64,000 nucleotides of DNA from Stenotrophomonas rhizophila (GTDB taxonomy: Bacteria; Pseudomonadota; Gammaproteobacteria; Xanthomonadales; Xanthomonadaceae): NCBI RefSeq assembly GCF_000661955.1, contig NZ_CP007597.1, positions 3,088,755 through 3,152,754 on the forward strand, written 5' to 3'. The translations under genes and the position numbers were made by a program. The stretch's first letter is position 1, and every line of letters begins with the position of its first letter. Under the pieces are notes generated by a model. That model made no database searches and was not told the origin of the DNA. It was given only the letters and a program-made list of their open reading frames with translations. Positions 44,140-53,356 of the stretch are shown piece after piece.

Positions 44140-45804
44140 TCACACACGCAGCGGCGCGTCGGCCGGGGCGGCCTGGTCGGCGTCGAATACCTGGTTGCGG
44201 CCGGCCCGCTTGGCGCAGTACATGGCGTGGTCGGCGCGGCGCAGCAGCGAGGTCAGGTCGTCGCCGTCCCCGCGCAGCACGGCCAGGCCGATGCTGCCCG
44301 ACACCTCCAACCCCGGCACGGCCAGCACCCGGGTCACCGCCTGCACCTGCTGGCGCACGGTTTCCAGGCGGGCGAAGGCGCTGGCCCGGTTGGCGCCCGG
44401 TAGCAGCACCAGGAACTCCTCACCGCCCATGCGGATCACATCGTCGTGGTTGCGCACCGAATCGCGCAGCTGGCGCGCCACCGCCACCAGCACCTGGTCG
44501 CCCACGGCATGGCCGAACTGGTCGTTGATGTCCTTGAACAGGTCGATGTCCAGGAACCCGATCGCCAGCGGTTGTTCGTCCTGGACGGCACGTTCCAGGT
44601 AGTGGGCCAGCTTGCGCAGGCCGGCGCGTCGGTTCGGCAGGCCGGTCAGGGCATCGGTATCCGCCAGCTGGCGCAGTTCGTCGCGCTGCTGGCGCAGCCG
44701 GCCCAGGCGCAGGTTGAGCGCGTAGGCGGCCATCATCAGGAACCAGGTCGTGCCCAGCTGCAGCGACTCGATCCGGTAGGCCACCAGCCACTGCGCGTGC
44801 AGCGCATCGGCCATGATCATGATCCACCACGGCAGCAGCGCGCTCAGCCCGGCCAGCGCGTAGCGGTCGCGGTGCAGCACGCCCCAGCTGCCGGCCGCCA
44901 GGCAGGCTACGCAGCCCAGCACGAACAACGCTTCCAGTCCGGCGGCCACGCCCGGCAACACCGCAAAGTGCATCCAGGGCACGCCCAGACCCAGCGCGAA
45001 CAAGCCCCACAGCAGCACATGCTGGGCCGGCCGTGACCCTGGCCAGCGGCGGTCGCCGCCACACAGGCGCCACAGCACCGGCAGCAGCACTGCCTCGGTG
45101 AACGCGGTCAGCGACACCAGCCACCACGAGGCCCGGTTCTCGACCGGCAACCACGGCTCGGGATACCCGCTCAACCCGCCCAGCACGGCCTGCCACAGCA
45201 CCAGCAGCAGGCAGATGGCCACGTAGATCAGGAACGAGCGGTCCTTGGTGGTCACATAGCCCATCAGCGCCGACAGCGCCAAGGCAATGGCCACCGCCAC
45301 GCAGGCCGCGCGCACCAGCAGCCGGGCGGTGTCGTCCTGCTGCACCGGGCTGGGCGCGCCCAGCTGTACGGTGGGAATCCAGCGGGGTTTGATCGGCGCG
45401 GCCCAGGACACCACGATCGGTTCGTGATCGCCGGCAGTGGGCACCACCACCATGCCCACCCCGGCCCGGAAGCGGGAATCACGGGTGCGCGCATCATGCA
45501 TGCTGCCGCAGATCTGGCGGTCGCCGTGGCTGATCCGCACCTCGCCGGCGAGCACCCCGAACACGTCCACCGCCTGCGGCTCACCGGACCAGCCGCCCGC
45601 GGGCGCGGGCACGTGCAGCACCTGCTGGTGGCGGGCCAGCACTTCGGCAGTGCAGGCGCGCTGGGGGGTGCGTTCAGCCGTAGCGGCGCCCAGCAGCAGC
45701 ACGTCGGTGCCCACCCGGGTGGTGGCGGCGAGCACGGTGTCGGCGGCCGCCCAGGCCGGCAGCAACAGCAGGGCCAGCAGTACCTGCACTGCGCCCCATT
45801 CCAT
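44140..45804 (-). CDS. 7TM-type membrane GGDEF diguanylate cyclase
   Basis: A 554-residue protein. A signal peptide (VLLALLLLPAWAAA) leads a beta-rich periplasmic region of about 150 residues with two cysteines (CTAEVLARHQQ and RQICGSM). Seven membrane helices follow, as in 7TMR-DISM proteins. The C-terminal GGDEF domain opens TDALTGLPNRRAG and has an intact GGEEF. It probably senses a periplasmic ligand. The start at 45804 is chosen because it leads straight into the signal peptide. Confidence 0.87.
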   Translation of the reverse strand: MEWGAVQVLLALLLLPAWAAADTVLAATTRVGTDVLLLGAATAERTPQRACTAEVLARHQQVLHVPAPAGGWSGEPQAVDVFGVLAGEVRISHGDRQICGSMHDARTRDSRFRAGVGMVVVPTAGDHEPIVVSWAAPIKPRWIPTVQLGAPSPVQQDDTARLLVRAACVAVAIALALSALMGYVTTKDRSFLIYVAICLLLVLWQAVLGGLSGYPEPWLPVENRASWWLVSLTAFTEAVLLPVLWRLCGGDRRWPGSRPAQHVLLWGLFALGLGVPWMHFAVLPGVAAGLEALFVLGCVACLAAGSWGVLHRDRYALAGLSALLPWWIMIMADALHAQWLVAYRIESLQLGTTWFLMMAAYALNLRLGRLRQQRDELRQLADTDALTGLPNRRAGLRKLAHYLERAVQDEQPLAIGFLDIDLFKDINDQFGHAVGDQVLVAVARQLRDSVRNHDDVIRMGGEEFLVLLPGANRASAFARLETVRQQVQAVTRVLAVPGLEVSGSIGLAVLRGDGDDLTSLLRRADHAMYCAKRAGRNQVFDADQAAPADAPLRV

Positions 45805-45945
45805 CCACCTGCCGCGCCATCCCCTCACACCCTGCCCCAACCTCGATGCCGCCACGCAGGTCGCGTGCCGCCCCTGGCGGGGATTATCGCCCGAACCTGG
45901 CGCTTTCACGCAGCCCATCGCGGCGGGCGGCGCGGGCCATTGGTC

Positions 45946-48375
45946 TCATGGCAGGCCCGGCCGGCCCTCCGAAGGCAGCGCGCTGCGCCCTGGCCACAGC
46001 GCCGGCTGGGTCATCCGCTCCAGCGCCATCGGTCGCTCGATCGCATACCCCTGCAGCCCGTCCACCCCCAGCACCTGCAGCTGTTCGGCCACCTCGGTCG
46101 ATTCCACCCATTCGGCAATCACGGTCATGTGCAGCTCACGGCCAATCTCGGTGATCGCGCGCACCGCGGCGCGGCTGACCGGATCGATGTCCATGTCGCG
46201 CACGAATACACCGTCGATCTTGAGCATGTCCGCCGGCAGCTGGCGCAGGTAGCCAAACGAGGACAGCCCCGAGCCGAAGTCATCCAGCGCTACCTGGCAG
46301 CCCCGCGCCTTGACCGCTTCGATGAAGCTGCGCGCCTGGGCCAGGCTGCTGATGGCGGCGGTTTCGGTGACCTCGAAGCAGAGCTTGCGCGCCAGCCCGC
46401 GGTTGCGTTCCAGCAGGTCGCAGACGAAGGCCAGGAAACTCGGCTCGGCAATCGACTGCGCCGACACGTTGACGTTGCACAGGCCCAGCCGCTGCACGTG
46501 CGCCGGGCACACCTGCAGGTGGCGGAACAGCAGCCCCAGCACGTGCCGGTCCAGTGCCATGCCCATGCCATAGCGCTCCACGGCCGGCATGAACTCACCG
46601 GGGGCCTGCAGTACCCCGTCGGGGTTGCGCATGCGTACCAGCACTTCGTAATGCAGGAAGCCCGGATCGCCGACGCGCTCGATGCGCTGCGCATACAACA
46701 GCATGCGGTTCTCGGCGATGGCACTGGTCACCCGCGCCAGGCGTTCGGCTTCCTGCCGGCGCTCGTCCAGCGCCATGCGGCTTTCGTTGTAGCAGTGCAC
46801 GCGGTTGCGCCCGGCTTCCTTGGCGGCATAGCAGGCACTGTCGGCCGCACTCATCAGCCAGTTGACGTCCACCGCCTCGCGGGTGACCTCCACCACGCCG
46901 ACGCTGCAACTGACCCGCAGGCTGCCGTCGCCATGCTGGAAGTTGGCCTGGCCCAGCGAACGCACGATCCGCTGCAGCACCTGCTTGGCCTCTTCCTGGG
47001 CCGCATTGGCCAGGAACAGCGCGAACTCGTCGCCGCCCAGCCGCCCTACCCAGTCACCCTCGCGCACCGACCCCACCAGGTAATCGGCGAAGTTGCGCAG
47101 CAACTGGTCGCCCGCGGCGTGGCCCAGCCCGTCGTTGACCAGCTTGAAATAGTCCAGGTCGATGTAGCACAGGCTGTGCACGCCGCCATGGTTGCGCACG
47201 TCGATCAGGGCCTGCTCCAGCAGGCGTTCGATCTCGCGCCGGTTGATCAGCCCGGTCAACGGATCGTGGCTGGCGTGGTGTTCCACCTCGCGGGCCAGCG
47301 CATGGTTCTGCGACACGTCTTCCACGATGGCGAACACCGACACCTCGCGGCCGGCCGTGCGCACCAGCGTGCCGCTCCAGCGGCCCCACATCAGCCCGCC
47401 ATCGGCGCGCCGGAAGCGCAGCTCGGCCGGGCGCAGTTGGCGCCCCCAGTCGATCTGGCCCGCGTCGTCGAGCACCAGTTCGCCCTCGGCCACCAGGTCC
47501 TGGATGGACAGCCCGAGCAGCGCATCGCGCGAGTAGCCCAGGATGTCGGCCATGGCCTGGTTGACCTCCATGACACCACCGGTCTGGTCGAATTTGAGCA
47601 TGCCCACCGTGGCCTGGTAGAAGGCCGCACGGAAGCGGCTTTCCTGTTCCAGCAGATCGTGCCGCACCCGTCGCGACAGCATCACGGCCACGAGGGTGAT
47701 CAACAGCACCGACAATCCGCCCACCAGCAAGGTGGTGATGCGCACGATCGAGGCCGTGCGCTGCAGCGACATCGAAAAGGCCTTGGCACGGGCCTGCAGG
47801 TCACGATCCAGGGCCTGCAGCTGGTCCAGCAACAGCGCCTGGGTCACCGGTTCCACGTCGCGGCGGGCGTGCAGGACCTGCGCCGCGCCGACCAGGCCGG
47901 CCAGCTCCAGCAACGGGGCGTCGGTCTGTCGCCACAGCCGCACCGCGTCCTTGAAATAGCCCAGGTGGCCCAGGTACCGGAACGACAGGATCAGGCGGTT
48001 GATGTCACCCGGCGCGTTGCCGCCGGCCAGGAACCCGCGCCGGGCCCGGGCCAGGTCGGCGTCGTCCTGCTCCAGCGCGCGCCGCGCGTCCAGGTCGCCC
48101 AACGGCACGGTCAGCGCCTGGCGGGCTTCAGCCAAGTCACGCGGTCGACCGTGGTTGATATAGCGGCTGAGCGCGAAGCTGGCCTGCTGCTGGCTCCGCG
48201 ACCAGTGGCTCTGGCCGACGATCCACGCGGTGGACGCGGCCTGCAGCTCCTGGATCAGCGCGGAAATGCCCACCAGGCCAATCGCCATGCCGGTCAGCAG
48301 GACGAAGCGCAGGGTCAATCCCCGCGTGAGATACGGTACCGCTGTTGCACCAACATCCCTGCCAGTTGCCAGCAT
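45946..48375 (-). CDS. Membrane PAS-GGDEF-EAL cyclic-di-GMP protein
   Basis: An 809-residue protein. Two membrane helices (LRFVLLTGMAIGLVGISALI and VRITTLLVGGLSVLLITLVAV) flank a helical periplasmic sensor of about 240 residues. A PAS domain follows, then a GGDEF domain with intact GGDEF in RLGGDEFALFL. The EAL domain has EVL for EAL in LHYEVLVRMRN, but keeps the later catalytic segments FEVTETAA, LDDFGSGLSS and LKIDGVFVRD. The start has a GGGGGGA ribosome binding site. It may degrade, make or only bind cyclic di-GMP. Confidence 0.88.
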   Translation of the reverse strand: MLATGRDVGATAVPYLTRGLTLRFVLLTGMAIGLVGISALIQELQAASTAWIVGQSHWSRSQQQASFALSRYINHGRPRDLAEARQALTVPLGDLDARRALEQDDADLARARRGFLAGGNAPGDINRLILSFRYLGHLGYFKDAVRLWRQTDAPLLELAGLVGAAQVLHARRDVEPVTQALLLDQLQALDRDLQARAKAFSMSLQRTASIVRITTLLVGGLSVLLITLVAVMLSRRVRHDLLEQESRFRAAFYQATVGMLKFDQTGGVMEVNQAMADILGYSRDALLGLSIQDLVAEGELVLDDAGQIDWGRQLRPAELRFRRADGGLMWGRWSGTLVRTAGREVSVFAIVEDVSQNHALAREVEHHASHDPLTGLINRREIERLLEQALIDVRNHGGVHSLCYIDLDYFKLVNDGLGHAAGDQLLRNFADYLVGSVREGDWVGRLGGDEFALFLANAAQEEAKQVLQRIVRSLGQANFQHGDGSLRVSCSVGVVEVTREAVDVNWLMSAADSACYAAKEAGRNRVHCYNESRMALDERRQEAERLARVTSAIAENRMLLYAQRIERVGDPGFLHYEVLVRMRNPDGVLQAPGEFMPAVERYGMGMALDRHVLGLLFRHLQVCPAHVQRLGLCNVNVSAQSIAEPSFLAFVCDLLERNRGLARKLCFEVTETAAISSLAQARSFIEAVKARGCQVALDDFGSGLSSFGYLRQLPADMLKIDGVFVRDMDIDPVSRAAVRAITEIGRELHMTVIAEWVESTEVAEQLQVLGVDGLQGYAIERPMALERMTQPALWPGRSALPSEGRPGLP

Positions 48376-48507
48376 CGCGGATCCCCCCGGAGCCGTGGAG
48401 TGGGTGGTGTATCGAGCCCATCAACCTTCAGGCTAGATCGGGGGATGTTGAAACGGTGCGAAACCGAGCGGCGGCGCGTTGCGGCATTTCCGCCCCCCGG
48501 AAACGAC

Positions 48508-48531
48508 AACGCCAGCCCGAAGGCTGGCGTT
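48508..48531 (-). terminator. Terminator-like hairpin after the DEAD-box gene
   Basis: AACGCCAGCC-CGAA-GGCTGGCGTT, 10-bp perfect stem, 20 bases after the stop on the minus strand. Followed by GTCGTTT, so a moderate terminator. Confidence 0.7.
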
Positions 48532-48550
48532 GTCTGGATCGCGTGGGCGA

Positions 48551-50524
48551 TCAGCCGTTGCGCGGACCGCGCGGCTTGAAGCCGTCGCGACGCGGCGGGC
48601 GATCATTGCCGCCCGGGCCGCCCGGACCACGATGGCCACCCGGGCCACCCGGACCACCCGGACCACCCGGACCACGCGGCTTGCCACCGAACTTCGGCTT
48701 GAAGGCCGGGCGCGCCGACGGGGTCAGGTCTTCACCCGGCTCGACCTTGCGCATCTGAAGCTGCTGGCCCGAGACCCACACCTTCTTGAGGTGGGTCAGC
48801 AGGTCCTGCGGCATTTCGGCCGGCAGGTCCAGCACCGAGAAGTCGTCGTGGATGTCGATGCGGCCGATGAAGCGGCTTTCCAGCCCGGCTTCATTGGCGA
48901 TCGCGCCGACGATGTTGCCCGGCTTGACGCCGTGCACATGGCCCACTTCGATGCGGAAGGTTTCCATGCCCGGCTCGGCGGCACCGCGCGGGGCGATGTC
49001 ACGGCGCGGGGCGCGTTCGAAGCCGCCGTCGCTGTTGCCGAAGTCGCCTTCCGGACGCGGCGGACGCGGGCCGCGGTCGTCTTCACGACGCGGGCCACGC
49101 TCGAAGCGCGGCTCGAAACGGGCCGGACGCTCGCCACGGTCGTTGCTGCGCTCGTTGCGCTGGTGCGGGGCACGCTCTTCACGGGCACCACGGACCGGCG
49201 GGGTCAGCAGGAACGGCGAATCGCCCTGCAGCAGCTTGGCCAGCGCGGCGGCGATCTCGATGGCCGGCACGTTCTTCTCGCCTTCCAGGCGCTGCAGCAG
49301 GTCGCGGTAGAACTCGGTGCCGCCGGCATCGAGTACATCGCTGATGCGGCTCATGAACTTGGTGATGCGGGTGTCGTTGACCGCGTCCACGCTCGGCAGC
49401 TGCATCTCTTCGATGGGCTGGCGGGTGGCGCGCTCGATGGCACGCAGCATGCCCTTTTCACGCGGGGTGGCGAACAGAATCGCGTCACCGGTGCGGCCGG
49501 CACGACCGGTACGGCCGATGCGATGCACGTAGCTTTCGGTGTCGTACGGGATGTCGTAGTTCAGCACGTGGCTGATGCGCTCCACGTCCAGACCACGGGC
49601 GGCCACGTCGGTGGCCACCAGGATGTCCAGCTTGCCTTCCTTCAGCATGCCGATGGTGCGCTCGCGCTGGGCCTGCTGCATGTCGCCGTTGATGGCGGCC
49701 GCGGCCAGGCCACGGGCCTGCAGCTTCTCGGCCAGCTCTTCGGTGGCCGCCTTGGTACGCGAGAAGATGATCATCGCGTCGAACGGTTCCACTTCCAGGA
49801 TGCGGGTCAGCGCGTCCAGCTTGTGCATGCCGCTCACCCACCAGTAGCGCTGGCGGATGTTGGCCGAGGTCGTCGTCTTGCTGACGATGGTCACTTCGGC
49901 CGGGTTCTTCAGGTAGGTCTGCGCGATGCGGCGGATCTGCGACGGCATGGTGGCCGAGAACAGGGCGACCTGGCGGGTCTCCGGCAGCTTCTTCAGCACG
50001 GCTTCGACGTCGTCGATGAAGCCCATGCGCAGCATTTCATCGGCTTCGTCCAGCACCAGCGTCTTCAGCTCGGACAGGTCCAGGGTGCCGCGCTCGAGGT
50101 GATCGATCACGCGGCCCGGGGTGCCGACGATGACGTGCACGCCACGGCGCAGGGCCTGCAGCTGCTGGCCGTAGGGCTGGCCGCCGTACACCGGCAGAAC
50201 GCGGAAACCGGGAATGCCCGACGAATAGGTCTGGAACGCCTCGGCGACCTGGATGGCCAGTTCGCGGGTGGGCGCCAGCACCAGCACCTGCGGCTTGGTC
50301 TGGTTGAAATCGAGGTTGGACAGCACCGGCAGCGCGAAGGCGGCGGTCTTGCCGGTACCGGTCTGGGCCTGGCCGAGCACGTCGCGGCCTTCCAGCATCG
50401 CCGGGATCGTGGCAGCCTGGATGGGCGACGGGGTTTCGTAACCGACGGTGGCGACGGCCTGCATCACAGCGTCGGACAGGCCGAGGTCTGCGAACAGCAG
50501 CGGCGCGGAGGTTTCTTGGGACAT
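48551..50524 (-). CDS. DEAD-box RNA helicase, DeaD/CsdA-like
   Basis: A 657-residue ATP-dependent RNA helicase. Motifs are Q (FADLGLSDAVMQAV, SPIQ), I AQTGTGKT, Ia PTRELAIQ, II DEAD (VLDEADEML), III SAT, and VI HRIGRTGRAGRTG. A C-terminal DbpA-like RNA-binding domain (TFRIEVGHVHGVKPGNIVGAI) is followed by a long glycine-, arginine- and proline-rich tail with GGPGGPGG repeats. The start is ATG 50524 with GGAG before it. A leader of up to about 180 bases precedes it. The domain order fits the cold-shock helicase DeaD, but I leave the symbol open. Confidence 0.92.
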   Translation of the reverse strand: MSQETSAPLLFADLGLSDAVMQAVATVGYETPSPIQAATIPAMLEGRDVLGQAQTGTGKTAAFALPVLSNLDFNQTKPQVLVLAPTRELAIQVAEAFQTYSSGIPGFRVLPVYGGQPYGQQLQALRRGVHVIVGTPGRVIDHLERGTLDLSELKTLVLDEADEMLRMGFIDDVEAVLKKLPETRQVALFSATMPSQIRRIAQTYLKNPAEVTIVSKTTTSANIRQRYWWVSGMHKLDALTRILEVEPFDAMIIFSRTKAATEELAEKLQARGLAAAAINGDMQQAQRERTIGMLKEGKLDILVATDVAARGLDVERISHVLNYDIPYDTESYVHRIGRTGRAGRTGDAILFATPREKGMLRAIERATRQPIEEMQLPSVDAVNDTRITKFMSRISDVLDAGGTEFYRDLLQRLEGEKNVPAIEIAAALAKLLQGDSPFLLTPPVRGAREERAPHQRNERSNDRGERPARFEPRFERGPRREDDRGPRPPRPEGDFGNSDGGFERAPRRDIAPRGAAEPGMETFRIEVGHVHGVKPGNIVGAIANEAGLESRFIGRIDIHDDFSVLDLPAEMPQDLLTHLKKVWVSGQQLQMRKVEPGEDLTPSARPAFKPKFGGKPRGPGGPGGPGGPGGHRGPGGPGGNDRPPRRDGFKPRGPRNG

Positions 50525-50702
50525 GGGGAACTCCAAAGCACTGCCGTTGAGGAGGCAGTGAGATAAAAAAGGGGATGGTCCGCGCTTTGGGCGCCCTTTC
50601 TTATCGCGTGCCCTAGCGCTGCTCGGTCGGAGGAGAATTCACTCGCTCAGGCCGCGATGATACTCCATCGTTCCTGAACAACGCGTACAGATTTCCGCAT
50701 GG
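50525..50702 (-). promoter_or_regulatory. Long leader region of the DEAD-box gene
   Basis: This region between divergent genes holds a 7-8 bp hairpin (ACTGCC/GGCAGT, around 50540-50560) directly before the ribosome binding site and a T-run (CCCCTTTTTTATC on the minus strand). Cold-shock helicase genes often have long regulatory leaders, so this may be one. The transcription start is not known. Confidence 0.35.
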
Positions 50703-50789
50703 ATGCCGTTCTGCCGCCTGCTGGCGCACAATACGCGCCCTCTCCCGGCCCGGTCCCACGTCCGCGCCCCTTCCCAGGATACCCGTTCC

Positions 50790-51020
50790 ATGCAGACCCT
50801 CGAATTTGAACTGGACCGCGACTACGTCGAGCTCAAGCAGCTGCTCAAGCTGGCCGACCTGGTCACCAGCGGCGGCGAGGCCAAGACCGTGATCGGCGAC
50901 GGCCAGGTCCTGGTCGACGGCGAGGTCGAGCTGCGCAAGGCCTGCAAGATCCGCGGCGGCCAGGTGGTGCAGTTCGGCGACACCACCATCAACGTACTGG
51001 CCGACAGCGACGCCCCCTGA
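50790..51020 (+). CDS. RNA-binding S4-domain protein, YbcJ-like
   Basis: A 76-residue protein, nearly all one S4 domain (YVELKQLLKLADLVTSGGEA, then VLVDGEVELRKACKIRGGQVV). Proteins of this kind bind structured RNA, probably rRNA. The start at ATG 50790 is chosen, since the upstream open part has no homologous features. It is divergent from the DEAD-box helicase and convergent with the UbiM-like gene six bases away. Confidence 0.9.
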   Translation: MQTLEFELDRDYVELKQLLKLADLVTSGGEAKTVIGDGQVLVDGEVELRKACKIRGGQVVQFGDTTINVLADSDAP

Positions 51021-51026
51021 CCCACC

Positions 51027-52247
51027 TCAGACCCGCGCGTCGCGCTGGGTCAGGTGGGCGGCGATCAACTGGCGGAACGGGGCCACCCCGTGCGCCAGGC
51101 GCAACCCGGCCCGGCGCAGCATCCGCGCGGGCAGGCGGTCATCGGTGTACAGCGTGGCAATGGCATTGGTGGCCTCGTACAGCGGGCGCGAGGCCAGCCG
51201 GTGGCCGCGCTCAAAACTGGCCAACCCGGCCGGTGCGCCGATGTCGCCGCCGCGGGCCGCCGCCTGGTTCAGCACGCGGGCCAGCCGGTGCGCGCCGGCC
51301 AGCCCCAGGTTGAACCCATGCGCGGTGACCGGGTGCATGCCCACCGCCGCATCGCCGATCAACGCGCAGCGATCGCCCACGAACGCATGGGCATATACCC
51401 CCACCAGCGGGTAGGCCACCGGGGCCGCGCTGGGCACCATCGCCCCCAGCCGCTGCTCGAACAAGCCACTGATGCTGTGCCCGAAGCGGGCCGGCTCCTG
51501 CGCCATCAAGGCCTCGATCTGGCGCGGCGGCAGGGTGATCACCGCCGAGGCCTGGTCGCCATTGAGCGGCAGCAGCGCCATCGTGCGCCCGTACCCGAAC
51601 CACTCCCACGCGGTGTGCTGGTGCGGCACCTCGATCTGCATGCGGCAGACCAGCATCGACTTGCCGAAGTCGCGCATGCGCGCCCCGATCCCGAGCATGC
51701 GCCGGGTACTGGAGAAGCGGCTGTCGGCGGCCACCACCAGGCGCGCGGCCAGGCGGCGACCATCGGCCAGGGTGACCACGCTGCGCCCTGCCCCCGGCAC
51801 GATGCCGGCCACGCGCGTTTCATCCAGGATCTGCAGGCCCGGCTGGTCCTGCACGCTGGCCCAGGCGGCGCGGCGGATCAGATGGTTGGGTACCAGCCAG
51901 CCCAGATCCTGCGTATCGCGCTGGGTGGCGGCAAAGGTCAGCGCGAACGGCGAGCTGCCGTCCATCACCTTGGCGTCGCGCAGCGGGGAGATCTCGGCCG
52001 GGTCCAGCCGCTGCCAGATGCCCAGCGTCTCCAGGATCTGCCGCGAGGCATGGGTCAGCGCAATCTCGCGGCCATCGAAGGCCGCCTCCGCCAGTGCCGC
52101 GCGCGGCTGCTGTTCCACCAGCGCCACCTGCAGGCCGCTGCCGGCCAGCGCGCGGGCGAAACACAGCCCGGCCGGGCCGGCGCCCACCACCACCACGTCC
52201 ACCGGCTGCTCCGGCATGCACTGCTCCTGGGTGGGTTGGTCCGACAT
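51027..52247 (-). CDS. UbiH/UbiF-family FAD hydroxylase, UbiM-like
   Basis: A 406-residue flavin monooxygenase. FAD motifs are VVVVGAGPAGLCFARALAGS near the N terminus and DRCALIGDAAVGMHPVTAHG in the third quarter, with NLGLAGAHRLARV after it. Such enzymes hydroxylate the ubiquinone ring. The AFDGREIALTHASRQIL and LGWLVPNHLIRRA stretches look closest to UbiM, which can hydroxylate several ring positions, but I recall this by pattern and cannot confirm it. SD AGGA precedes the start. Confidence 0.85.
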   Translation of the reverse strand: MSDQPTQEQCMPEQPVDVVVVGAGPAGLCFARALAGSGLQVALVEQQPRAALAEAAFDGREIALTHASRQILETLGIWQRLDPAEISPLRDAKVMDGSSPFALTFAATQRDTQDLGWLVPNHLIRRAAWASVQDQPGLQILDETRVAGIVPGAGRSVVTLADGRRLAARLVVAADSRFSSTRRMLGIGARMRDFGKSMLVCRMQIEVPHQHTAWEWFGYGRTMALLPLNGDQASAVITLPPRQIEALMAQEPARFGHSISGLFEQRLGAMVPSAAPVAYPLVGVYAHAFVGDRCALIGDAAVGMHPVTAHGFNLGLAGAHRLARVLNQAAARGGDIGAPAGLASFERGHRLASRPLYEATNAIATLYTDDRLPARMLRRAGLRLAHGVAPFRQLIAAHLTQRDARV

Positions 52248-52346
52248 GTCCGATCCTGCGGTGACTGGTCCATGCCAGCTTAGCGCCGATCGCGCGCGCC
52301 CCGCCTTGATCTGGATCAGCGGCCGCAGCCGCCGTTCACTGGTCCG

Positions 52347-52736
52347 TTACAGCAACGCCCACAGCAACAGCACGATGCCCACCAGCGAGGCCAGCCACAC
52401 CAGGCTGCGCACGTACGGCACGCCGGCTGCGTACAGCGGCAGATACACCACCCGTGCCCAGAAATAGAGCTGCGCGGCCAGTGCGGTCAGCCCGTCCTGA
52501 CGCTGGGTCAGCACCACCGCCAGGATCGCCGCCGCGAAGAACGGGAAGGTCTCCATGAAATTGGACTGCGCACGCTGCAGGCGACCGGTCAGCGGCCGCA
52601 CCGGTGGATTCTGCCCATCGCGGGCCGAGGCGTTCCACTGCAGCCCGCGCTCGCGGGTGACGGCGGTGGAGGCGGCGAACAGGTGCACGATGCCCAGCAC
52701 CATCGACCACACCAGCATCTGGATCTCGATACTCAT
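52347..52736 (-). CDS. MAPEG family membrane protein
   Basis: A 129-residue protein with four membrane helices, of the MAPEG family (eicosanoid and glutathione metabolism). Typical stretches are LLVWSMVLG-like first helix, RLQRAQSNFMETFPFFAAAIL (the family's conserved loop) and LYFWARVVYLPLYAAGVPYVRSL. Bacterial members have no settled substrate. A GAGGAG ribosome binding site fixes the start. Confidence 0.92.
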   Translation of the reverse strand: MSIEIQMLVWSMVLGIVHLFAASTAVTRERGLQWNASARDGQNPPVRPLTGRLQRAQSNFMETFPFFAAAILAVVLTQRQDGLTALAAQLYFWARVVYLPLYAAGVPYVRSLVWLASLVGIVLLLWALL

Positions 52737-52766
52737 GCTGCACTCCTCAGGAAATGACGGGGTCGA

Positions 52767-53297
52767 TCAGGGCGTAGCGGCGCGCACGCTGTAACCGGCC
52801 AGGCGCCAGACCCGGTCTTCGTCCAGCCGGAACGACACCAGCTCGCGTACCGGCTGGGCGCTGTTGGCAAACCGGGTGGGGAAGCTGACGTTGATGTACA
52901 GCCCTTCGGGCACGGTTGCGCCGGCGGCGTACTTGACCCGGGTCACCACCGGCTGGCCGCGCGCCGCCAGCGCGCCGAGGCGCTTGCGGTCGGCGTTGAG
53001 CTGACTGACGAAGGCCTGCTCGGTGACCGACTTCTTCGCCACGGCCGAGGCGCCTTTCCATGCCTCGGCGGCGCGGTTGGTGTCCACCAGCTGCGCCACC
53101 TGCAACGCGGCTGCACTCATTTCCGCATCCTGCTTGTGCACCTGCGCCTGCTGCGCCGGGGTCAGGGCCGGGCGTGCAGCGGGTGCGGCGGCCGGTGCCG
53201 GGCGCGCAGGGGCCGGCGCGGGCGTGGCCGGCGGCGGGGTCTGGGCCTCGGCAACAGCAGCAAGCAGGAACGAAGACAGCAGCAGCGGAACACGCAT
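52767..53297 (-). CDS. DUF4019 secreted protein
   Basis: A 176-residue protein with a signal peptide (LLLSSFLLAAVAEA), then a proline- and alanine-rich linker of about 40 residues, then a DUF4019 domain (WKGASAVAKKSVTEQAFVSQL, PEGLYINVSFPTRFAN, LVSFRLDEDRVWRLAGYSV). It is probably periplasmic. Function unknown. It lies 30 bases upstream of the MAPEG gene on the same strand. Confidence 0.82.
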   Translation of the reverse strand: MRVPLLLSSFLLAAVAEAQTPPPATPAPAPARPAPAAAPAARPALTPAQQAQVHKQDAEMSAAALQVAQLVDTNRAAEAWKGASAVAKKSVTEQAFVSQLNADRKRLGALAARGQPVVTRVKYAAGATVPEGLYINVSFPTRFANSAQPVRELVSFRLDEDRVWRLAGYSVRAATP

Positions 53298-53356
53298 CAG
53301 GACACCGTTGGCTGGAAGGATCCAAGCCAGTCTACGGGAACCCCGTGAGTGGTTCG

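Noticed and set aside
46622..46640. EAL domain read as degenerate and inactive
   Set aside because: Only the alanine of EAL is changed and the other catalytic segments are intact, so inactivity cannot be claimed.
45424..48579. A 1051-residue plus-strand open frame
   Set aside because: It is antisense to the 7TM-GGDEF and PAS-GGDEF-EAL genes and lacks any domain.
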